A stretch of 64,000 nt of DNA from Phytohabitans aurantiacus (GTDB taxonomy: Bacteria > Actinomycetota > Actinomycetes > Mycobacteriales > Micromonosporaceae): positions 1,528-65,527 of the forward strand of contig NZ_BSDI01000004.1 in assembly GCF_027923225.1 (NCBI RefSeq), in the 5' to 3' direction. Below are positions 42,545 to 50,000 of the stretch, piece after piece; position 1 is the first letter of the stretch; every line of letters begins with the position of its first letter. The notes under the pieces are model-generated. The model had not been told where the DNA came from. It saw nothing but the letters and a program-made list of their open reading frames with translations, and ran no database searches. The position numbers were made by a program, and so were the translations under genes.

Positions 42545-45128
42545 CGCCAAGGCGCGACTCGTGGTCGAGGTCCGGCGGGACCTGGCGCTCGCGCGCGGGC
42601 TGACGCTGGCGACGCTCGGCGCCGCGGAGACCGCGCGGGTCGAGGCCCACCGCCACCGCGACGAGGCGAACAACGCCCACGCCGAACGCCTCATCGCCCT
42701 TGCCGCCGAGCGCGAAACCGCCCGGCGCGCGATCCAGGACCGCTTCCAGCAGCAGACCGCCACGCTGTCAGCCGACCTCACGGCCATCGCGGCGGCGTGC
42801 GCACCCGGTCCGGCGGGCGCGTCGTGGAGCGCCTGGCGCCCCACCGAACCGGAGCGCGGCCGGCGTCCCGGCCTGCTGCGGATCGGGACGCTCGGGTACG
42901 AGCCGGCGCTGCCCGCGCTGGTACCCCTGCTGGACCACGCGCACCTGTCCCTCACCGGTGACGCCTCCAGAGTGGACGGTGTGATCGCCGCCCTGCTGCT
43001 GCGGGTACTCGGCAGCACCCGCCCCGGCGAGGTGCGGCTGACCGTGTACGACCCCGAGCAGCTGGGCGGGAGCCTCGCCGGGTTCGCGCCGCTGGGAAAC
43101 GCCGACCTGCTCACCTTCGTCGGGCCGGGCGGCCTGACCGGGATGCTCGACGACCTGGTGGAGCAGATCCGGCGCATCAACGAGAGCGTGCTCGCCGGCG
43201 AGTACGCGTCGCTGGCCGAGTTGACGGCGGCCACCGCGGCCCGCCGGCCGGAGCCTTGGCGGCTCGTCGTCCTACTCGGCGACGAGGCGACCGCCGAGAG
43301 TCTCACCAACGGGCAGCGCGCACAGCTTGACCGGATCGTCCGCACCGGTGTGGCGTGCGGCGTTCACGTACTGGCTCGCGGGCTCCCGATCGAGACACAC
43401 GCGACGGTCGAGCGGATCGCCGTGAACGGCGCCACGGCGAACTGCGGCATCACCGGTGACCTGCCGGTCAAGCTGGACCCGGCGCCGCCCGCCGACCGGA
43501 TCGCCGCCGTCTGCCGCGAGCTCGCCGAGCTGATGAACGCCGGCCCTCCCGCCGCCGAGTTCGCCGACCTGCTGCCCGAGAAGCTGTGGAACGAGTGCTC
43601 GGCCGGTGGCCTGGTCGCCCCGCTCGGCGACGGCCCGGACGGTGACCTGGTCGAGGTGCTGATCGGCGACGACCCACCGCACGCGCTGATCGGCGGGCCC
43701 TCGGGGTCGGGCAAGACCAACCTGATCTACGCCTGGCTGGGCGCGCTCACCGCCCGGTACTCCCCCGACGAGCTGGCGCTGTACCTGCTGGACTTCAAGG
43801 AAGGCGTGTCGTTCGCGCGGTTCGCGCCGGGGCGCCGCGACCCGAGCTGGCTGCCCCAGGTGCGGCTGGTCGGCGTCAACGTCAACAGCGACCGGGAGTT
43901 CGGACTCGCCCTGCTGCGCCACCTCGGCGACGAGCTGCGCCGGCGAGCGTCCGAGGCCAAGCGCCACGAGGCCACCAAGCTCGCCGAGCTGCGCGCCGAG
44001 GACCCGAGCGGTCACTGGCCGCGGATCGTGGCGGTCATCGACGAGTTCCAGGTGCTGCTCGCCGGCCGCGACGCGCTCGCCAACGAGGCGGTCAGCCTGC
44101 TCGAAGACCTCGCCCGCCGGGGCCGCTCGCAGGGCATCCACCTCGTGCTCGCGTCGCAGGACGTGTCGGGCATCGAGGCGCTGTGGGGACGGTCGGCGCT
44201 GGTCGCCCAGTTCACGCTGCGGATCGGCCTGCCCAAGGCGCGACGCATCCTGGCCGACACGAACCTGGCCGCCGACGTCATCCCCCGCTTCCACGCCGTC
44301 GTCAACGCCGACTCGGGAGTCTCCACCGCCAACCGGATCGTGCGGCTGCCCGACGCCAGTGACCGGACCACGTGGCGCGCGCTGCAGGAGAAGCTGTGGC
44401 ACGCCCGGCCGGAAGGGCTCGAACCGCCACGCCTCTTCGACGGCGACGCGGTCCCGACACTGCCATCGTTCGAGCCGGGGGCCGTGAGCGGGGCCGTCCT
44501 CGGGGAGACGATCGACGTACGGCCGCGCCCTGCGGTGCTGCGGCTGCCCCGGGCGCCTGGGCGCAATCTCGCCGTCATCGGCACCCGGACCGCCGAGGCG
44601 TGCGCGATCCTGGGCGCCGCCGGGCGGTCGCTCGCCGCGTCCGGTCAGCCGGCCCGGTACAGCATCGTCTGCCTGGACGACGACGCCTCCTCCGCCGCGG
44701 GCCTGCTGCACGCGGCGCTGCCCGGCGCCCGCTGGTACGACGCCGACACCGCGCCGGACCTGATCGCCGCCGTGGGCGACGAGCTCGCGGAGGCGCCGGC
44801 CGACGAGCCGCACTACATCTTCGGGTACGCGTGGGACGCCGGCCACCTCACCGGGCTGCGCACCGTGCTGACCCGCGGTCCCGAACGGCGCACCCATGTC
44901 CTGGGCTGGTGGCGGGGCGTCTCCCGGCTGCGCGACGACCTGGGCGGCGTGGGTGCGCGCTTCGACGCGGTCGGTGCGTGGGTGGCGCTCGACGTACACG
45001 GTAGCGAGCTGGCGCCGCTCAGCCCGCAACCGGGCGGTCCGGCCTGGTATCCCCGACCGCACCGGGCCCTCTTCTTCGACCGCTCGGTGCACCGGGCACC
45101 GGAGGTCATGATCCCCTATGACTGCTGA
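42537..45128 (+). CDS. FtsK/SpoIIIE-type multidomain ATPase
   Basis: 863 residues from the GTG at 42537. Residues 1-85 are a coiled coil rich in Glu/Arg/Ala. About 120-320 look like a degenerate RecA-type unit: 'HLSLTGDASRVDGVIAALLL' replaces the P-loop and 'WRLVVLLGDEAT' resembles Walker B. About 370-610 are the intact motor: Walker A IGGPSGSGKTNLIY (near 388), Walker B 'IVAVIDEFQVLL' (near 500) and 'ARRGRSQGIHLVLASQDV' (near 530). About 650-863 form a third, degenerate unit ('LAVIGTRTAEACAIL' in P-loop position). One active and two degenerate units in one chain is the EccC-like plan of type VII secretion. The chain has no obvious membrane helices, so anchoring may come from the next gene. 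It could also move DNA; no DNA-binding gamma domain is seen. Confidence 0.85.
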   Translation: MASAKARLVVEVRRDLALARGLTLATLGAAETARVEAHRHRDEANNAHAERLIALAAERETARRAIQDRFQQQTATLSADLTAIAAACAPGPAGASWSAWRPTEPERGRRPGLLRIGTLGYEPALPALVPLLDHAHLSLTGDASRVDGVIAALLLRVLGSTRPGEVRLTVYDPEQLGGSLAGFAPLGNADLLTFVGPGGLTGMLDDLVEQIRRINESVLAGEYASLAELTAATAARRPEPWRLVVLLGDEATAESLTNGQRAQLDRIVRTGVACGVHVLARGLPIETHATVERIAVNGATANCGITGDLPVKLDPAPPADRIAAVCRELAELMNAGPPAAEFADLLPEKLWNECSAGGLVAPLGDGPDGDLVEVLIGDDPPHALIGGPSGSGKTNLIYAWLGALTARYSPDELALYLLDFKEGVSFARFAPGRRDPSWLPQVRLVGVNVNSDREFGLALLRHLGDELRRRASEAKRHEATKLAELRAEDPSGHWPRIVAVIDEFQVLLAGRDALANEAVSLLEDLARRGRSQGIHLVLASQDVSGIEALWGRSALVAQFTLRIGLPKARRILADTNLAADVIPRFHAVVNADSGVSTANRIVRLPDASDRTTWRALQEKLWHARPEGLEPPRLFDGDAVPTLPSFEPGAVSGAVLGETIDVRPRPAVLRLPRAPGRNLAVIGTRTAEACAILGAAGRSLAASGQPARYSIVCLDDDASSAAGLLHAALPGARWYDADTAPDLIAAVGDELAEAPADEPHYIFGYAWDAGHLTGLRTVLTRGPERRTHVLGWWRGVSRLRDDLGGVGARFDAVGAWVALDVHGSELAPLSPQPGGPAWYPRPHRALFFDRSVHRAPEVMIPYDC

Positions 45129-45804
45129 CGACTACCGGCGGCTGGTCGGCGCGCTGGCCGCCGCCGCCAACCGGCGGGACGCCGAGCTGGCCAACGCGGA
45201 GCGCTCCTACCAGGACGGCGCGGCGGTCGCCGCCGCCGAGCTGGCGCTCGCCAACGCCGAGGCCGGCGAGGCCGACCGGCGAGCCGGTGCCGCGGCCACC
45301 GCCGTGGTCAAGGTCGATCGGGAGGCCACCCGCCTGTGGGACGAGCTTCGTCGAGTACTGGGATGGCGCGGCCGCCGCCTCGGTGACCTGCCACCACCCA
45401 CGCCGGTCGACCTGCTCCCCACCGGCTCCGCGCCCGCCATGGCTGTGGACCTGCTCGACGGCGCCGCCCGCCGCATCGACCAGGCCCGCCGGGGTGCGCC
45501 GCGGCCCCCGCTGCCACGCTGGATACTGCCGCTCCTGCCGCCCCTGGGCGCGCTCGGCGCGACGATGACCGGCCTGGTCGCGGGCGGGCTGGTGACCATC
45601 GCGCACTTCGACACCGGGCTCCAGTGGCCGCTGCGGCTGCTGGGCTGGCTCGCGTTTCTCCTCGCCCCGTTTACCAGCGTGCCGGTCGCCGCGATCTGCG
45701 TCGACCGCCAGTTCAACAGCCGCCTCGACACCGGCGCAGCCGGCCTGACGGTCCTCGGCGGCCTATGCGCCGGCTGCGCCCTATCCCTACTCTTCGCCCG
45801 CTGA
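45118..45804 (+). CDS. membrane protein with N-terminal coiled coil, last gene of the FtsK-like cassette
   Basis: 228 residues. The ATG at 45118 overlaps the ATPase stop by 11 bases. Residues 1-80 are helical and charged (ANRRDAELANAERSYQDGAAVAAAELALANAEAGEADRR), probably a coiled coil that could pair with the coiled coil of the ATPase. Three hydrophobic segments follow at about 137-168, 175-200 and 206-226. No known domain recognised. By position it is the likely membrane anchor or channel part of the ATPase complex. Confidence 0.78.
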   Translation: MTADDYRRLVGALAAAANRRDAELANAERSYQDGAAVAAAELALANAEAGEADRRAGAAATAVVKVDREATRLWDELRRVLGWRGRRLGDLPPPTPVDLLPTGSAPAMAVDLLDGAARRIDQARRGAPRPPLPRWILPLLPPLGALGATMTGLVAGGLVTIAHFDTGLQWPLRLLGWLAFLLAPFTSVPVAAICVDRQFNSRLDTGAAGLTVLGGLCAGCALSLLFAR

Positions 45805-45824
45805 CCAGCAACCGCCGAGCCGGC

Positions 45825-45897
45825 CTACGCGTCGAACACGTCCCTGAGGGTCGCCGCAGTCATGGCGCGGCGCAACCAGCGGTCGAGTTCCTTCCAA
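45825..45897 (-). pseudogene. remnant of a second Rpn/DUF4351-like gene (C-terminal end)
   Basis: On the minus strand the last codons read 'WKELDRWLRRAMTAATLRDVFDA' before TAG at 45825-45827. This aligns with the C-terminus of the intact gene at 46083 (LDTWLRRAGNATTIDDVIS). Only the last ~24 codons remain, and no start is present. The frame passes into the end of the HicB-like reading frame, in a different phase. It is the scar of a duplicated gene, or of one replaced by the HicB-like gene. Confidence 0.7.
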
Positions 45898-46126
45898 GCA
45901 ACGAGCCTTCGATCAGCCCAAGAAGACCTTCTCGGACGTCATCGACGGCGGCCTGCGCGGTGTCACCGTCGCCGAAGGCAACCACTCCAGGGTAAAGCTG
46001 CGCCCGTGCACACCAAACGCCATCTTCATCCTGCTCAACCGTGAAGGCGACCTGCAGCGTACGAGATCCGGCCGGCGCCGACCTAGACGCTGATGACGTC
46101 GTCGATGGTCGTCGCGTTGCCGGCAC
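45860..46126 (-). CDS. HicB-like antitoxin-type protein (boundaries uncertain)
   Basis: 88 codons from the GTG at 46126, but homology begins only at about residue 24: 'LQVAFTVEQDEDGVWCARAQLYPGVVAFGDGDTAQAAVDDVREGLLGLIE'. This is the HicB partial-RNase-H-like antitoxin motif (xTVExDEDGxWxA...PGVxxxGDT..EA...). The first 23 residues are low-complexity Ser/Thr/Arg and overlap the end of the next gene, so the true start is unclear. The last ~15 residues (SLLGRNSTAGCAAP) run through a gene remnant. No HicA-like partner is visible nearby. It may be a broken or orphan antitoxin. Confidence 0.5.
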   Translation of the reverse strand: MPATRRPSTTSSASRSAPAGSRTLQVAFTVEQDEDGVWCARAQLYPGVVAFGDGDTAQAAVDDVREGLLGLIEGSLLGRNSTAGCAAP

Positions 46127-46961
46127 GGCGCAGCCAGGTGTCGAGCTGGTCCAGGTCGGTGCAGCCGAGAATCTGCTCGCGCACGTCGTCGGGCACTGCC
46201 ACCCCGCGCCCTTCGAGCACAGTCAGCACCGCTCGGGCCTCACCTTCAGCCTTGCCTTCAGCCTTGCCGAGGCCCACGTAGTGCCTGGCGAAATCGCTCT
46301 TGAACTCGTAGTTCATGGCGGTACTCATGAACGCCTCCCAGTGAGTCCGGGCTGCCACCGGCAACCTGGAGAGTACAACGTCATAGTACGTGCTTGCCTG
46401 CGTCGGACCGAGCGATCGCAGGGCCTCCGCCAGCGCGGGGAAGGCGGCCTCTACCTCGGGATCGTTGAGGTGGCAGATCGCCGAGAAGACGGCCAGCGCG
46501 GGCTTGGCCCGAGCCAACGCCACGTCGACGACCAGCGGCACGTCGTCAGGCGTGAATATGAACGGACGCAACGACAGGCTGAGCCCTTCGCCGGCGAACA
46601 GGTCGCGGTATCGGCGAGCGACCGCCGGATCGGGGCAGAGCACGAGCAGCGCGGCGTCGACGTCCAGCTCGGCTTCGATCTGGGCCGTGTAGAGCTTCCA
46701 GGTACGTCGCTTGCGGATGTCCCACCTGCGCTGGACCTCGAACACGACCGCGAACTGCGGCTTATCGGCCGCGTCGCGGTAGACCAGTACGCCGTCGGCG
46801 TGGAAGGTGCGCGGGACCAGTACCCGCATGTCTGTCGCCTCCGGGTGGGCGTGGTGATAGTCGGGAACCTTGACATCGAAGACGTTCGCGAGCAGCCAGA
46901 CCCCCACAGTGGGGTCCAGCTTGAGTAAGTCGATGGGTGTTTCGTGCTCGACGCTGGGCAT
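46083..46961 (-). CDS. Rpn/DUF4351-like protein (putative recombination-promoting nuclease family)
   Basis: 292 residues from the ATG at 46961; a TACTGT box 6 nt upstream suggests a leaderless transcript. 'EHETPIDLLKLDPTVGVWLLANVFDVKVPDYHHAHPEATDMRVLVPRTFHADGVLVYRD' leads to 'QFAVVFEVQRRWDIRKRRTWKLYTAQIEAEL'. The D..V .. E.Q.. .K.. pattern suits a PD-(D/E)XK-type nuclease fold as in Rpn/transposase-like families. The C-terminal part 'GKAEGKAEGEARAVLTVLEGRGVAVPDDVREQILGCTDLDQLDTWLRRAGNATTIDDVIS' is the DUF4351/RpnC-like helix bundle. Function unproven; such genes are often multicopy, and a remnant copy lies downstream. Confidence 0.75.
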   Translation of the reverse strand: MPSVEHETPIDLLKLDPTVGVWLLANVFDVKVPDYHHAHPEATDMRVLVPRTFHADGVLVYRDAADKPQFAVVFEVQRRWDIRKRRTWKLYTAQIEAELDVDAALLVLCPDPAVARRYRDLFAGEGLSLSLRPFIFTPDDVPLVVDVALARAKPALAVFSAICHLNDPEVEAAFPALAEALRSLGPTQASTYYDVVLSRLPVAARTHWEAFMSTAMNYEFKSDFARHYVGLGKAEGKAEGEARAVLTVLEGRGVAVPDDVREQILGCTDLDQLDTWLRRAGNATTIDDVISV

Positions 46962-47051
46962 GCACGCACAGTAGGGACGAAGAGCTTGGGGGGTAGACCC
47001 CTCTTGACGGGTGACGGGGCGGTGGTTAACACTTCCGCAATCGGGGGGAAA

Positions 47052-47065
47052 TGTTAACGCTAACA
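47052..47065. promoter_or_regulatory. LacI-type operator upstream of GH43 gene
   Basis: TGTTAACGCTAACA is a near-perfect dyad of 14 bp, one base from the TGTTAGCGCTAACA type of site used by LacI-family repressors before glycosidase genes in actinobacteria (family knowledge). It covers the first possible ATG (47051), so the real start must be downstream (ATG 47078). A related half-site GTTAACA lies at about 47025-47031. Confidence 0.7.
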
Positions 47066-47077
47066 CCTGGACGGGAC

Positions 47078-50000
47078 ATGCGCGCTCTCCTAGCCACCGT
47101 GGCCGCTGCCGCGGCTTTCGTCGTCGCGCCCGCGGGCACGGCGCAGGCGGACGTCACCGACGGTCTCGCACTCTGGTACAAGTTGGACGCCACTTCGGGA
47201 TCAGTGGCGACCGACTCCTCCGGCAACGGCCGGAACGGCACCGTCAACGGCACCGCCGTGTGGACCGGCGGCGACGGCCTCGGCTTCAACGGCACCAACA
47301 CGTACATCAAGGTGCCGGACAACGTCATGAGCGGCCTGTCCTCGATCACCGTCTCGATGGACCTGATGATCGACCCCGCCCAGGGCACCCCGTACTTCAT
47401 CTACGGGTTCGGCAACACCAGCGGCACCGCTGGCAACGGGTACCTCTTCACGACGGGTGACCAGTTCCGCTCGGCGATCGCGAGCGGCAACTGGTCGACC
47501 GAGCAGAACACCCGGCCGGCCGTCGGCCGCAACCTCACCCGCGGCGTCTGGAAGCACATCGCGTACACCCAGACCGGCAGCACGGGCATTCTCTACGAGG
47601 ACGGCGTCGAGGTGGGCCGCAACACCGCGGTCACCATCACGCCCGGCTCGATCGGTGGCGGCGTCACGACCGCCAACTACGTCGGGCGCTCGGTGTACCC
47701 GGGTGACCGGTACTTCAACGGGAAGATCCGGGACTTCCGGGTGTACAACCGGGCGATCGCCGACACGGAGGTGCAGCAGCTCGCCCAGCCGATCGCCGCG
47801 CAGGCGGTCGCGCAGGACAGCGCCGCTCTCGACCTCGGTGACACCAGCGCGGTGACCGCCAACCTGACGCTCCCCACCACCGGCACCTACGGCTCGAGCA
47901 TCGCGTGGAGCAGCAGCGACACGTCGGTAGTGTCCAACTCCGGCGTGGTGACCCGGCCGCCGAACGGCCAGCCGGACGCCCACGCGACGCTCACCGCGAC
48001 GCTGAGGAGAGGAACGGTCACGGACACGAAGAGCTTCGACGTCACGGTGCTCGCCCAGGTGGACGACGAGCAGCTCGCCGCCGACGCGGCAGCCGCCCTG
48101 GTGGTGCGCAACGTCGACGACGTACGCGGAAATCTGACCCTGCCCGCGACCGGTGCCAACGGCACCACCGTCACCTGGGCGTCCGGCGAGCCGGGCACCA
48201 TCTCCACGACCGGCGACGTCACCCGGCCCGCGCCGGGCGCGGGCGACGCCACCGTGGAGCTGACGGCCACGGTACGCAAGAACGACGCGACCGCCACCCG
48301 CACGTTCACCGCGAAGGTGCCGGCGCTGCCCGCCCCGGCCGCCCTCAAGGGGTACATGTTCAGCTACTTCACCGGCGAGGGCAGCTCGAACGGCGAGCAG
48401 GTCTACTTCGGACTGAGCCAAGGCAACGACCCGCTGCACTGGCGGGAGCTGAACGGCGGCAACCCGGTGCTGACCTCGACGCTCGGCGAGAAGGGCCTGC
48501 GCGACCCGTTCATCATCCGCTCGCCGGAAGGCGACAAGTTCTACCAGATCGCGACCGACCTGCGGATCTTCGGCAACGGCAACTGGGACGCCTCCCAGCG
48601 CACCGGCAGCAAGTCCATCATGGTCTGGGAGTCGACCGACCTGGTGAACTGGACCAACCAGCGCCTCGTGAAGGTCTCGCCCGACACGGCGGGCAACACC
48701 TGGGCGCCCGAGGCGTACTACGACGAAGGTCTCGGCGCGTATGTGGTCTTCTGGGCCTCGAAGCTGTATGCGGAAAGCGACCCCAACCACACCGGCGACA
48801 CGTACAACAAGATGCTGTACGCGACGACGCGCGACTTCTACACGTTCAGCGAGCCGAAGGTGTGGGTCGACCCGGGATACTCGGTCATCGACTCCACTGT
48901 GGTCAAGAACGGCGGCACCTACTACCGGTTCACGAAGGACGAGCGCAACAACACCTCCTCCACCCCGTGCAGCAAGTTCATCCTGGAGGAGAAGTCGACC
49001 ACGCTGCTGAACCTGAACTGGGGCTTCGTCGCCGACTGCATCGGCAAGGACTCGATCAGCCAGGGTGAGGGTCCGACCATCTTCAAGTCGAACACCGAGG
49101 AGAAGTGGTACCTGTTCATCGACGAGTTCGGTGGGCGTGGCTACATCCCGTTCGAGTCGACCGACCTGGAGTCCGGCGTCTGGAAGATGTCGACCGGATA
49201 CAGCCTGCCGTCCCGGCCCCGGCACGGCACGGTGCTGCCGGTGACGCAGGCGGAGTACGACCGGCTGTTGGGGGCGTACGCGGCGGATCAGCTCGTGGAG
49301 AGCGCCGAGAACGTGACGGTGGAGACCCGGGTCGGCAACCCGCCGGTGCTGCCGGCGACGGTCATCGCCCGGTACGCCGATGGGATCGACCGGCCCGCTT
49401 CGGTCACCTGGGACGCGGTGCCGCCATCGGCGTACCAGTCGGTGGGCACGTTCACGGTCAGCGGGGCGGTCGCGGGCAGCGACACGGTGCGGGCGACCGC
49501 CACCGTGACGGTCTCGACCGACGGCCCGGACATCCCCAACGACCTGGTGGTGCGCTACAGGTTCGACGAGACGGGTGGCAACATCGCCCGGGACTCGTCG
49601 GGCCACGGCTACCACGGCACGTACGCCCGGACGCCCGCTTTCGGCACCGGTGTCGAGGGCGGCTCGTTCCAGATGTCGGGCGGCTCCAGCTCCTCGACGA
49701 CCGCGCCGTACGTCACGATCCCCAACGGCGTGCTCAACGGCGCGGAGAGCGTGACGGTGGCGACGTACGTCAAGTGGAGCGCCTCGACCACGGTCAACCA
49801 GTGGCTCTTCGGGCTCGGGCCGGACAGCAACAAGTACCTGTTCGCCTCGCCGTACAACGGCAACCGCGTCCTGTACTCGGCGATCACGACCGGTAGCTGG
49901 CAGGCGGAGTCCACCATGCCGTCGAGCGCCGCGTTGAAGGGTGGCGAGTGGCAGCACGTGGCCGTCGCGATCGACGGCGCCGCGAAGACGGGCACGCTGT

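Noticed and set aside
41425..45804. Complete type VII secretion locus
   Set aside because: No EccB, EccD, EccE, mycosin or true WXG100 gene is in the window, so only a resemblance can be claimed.
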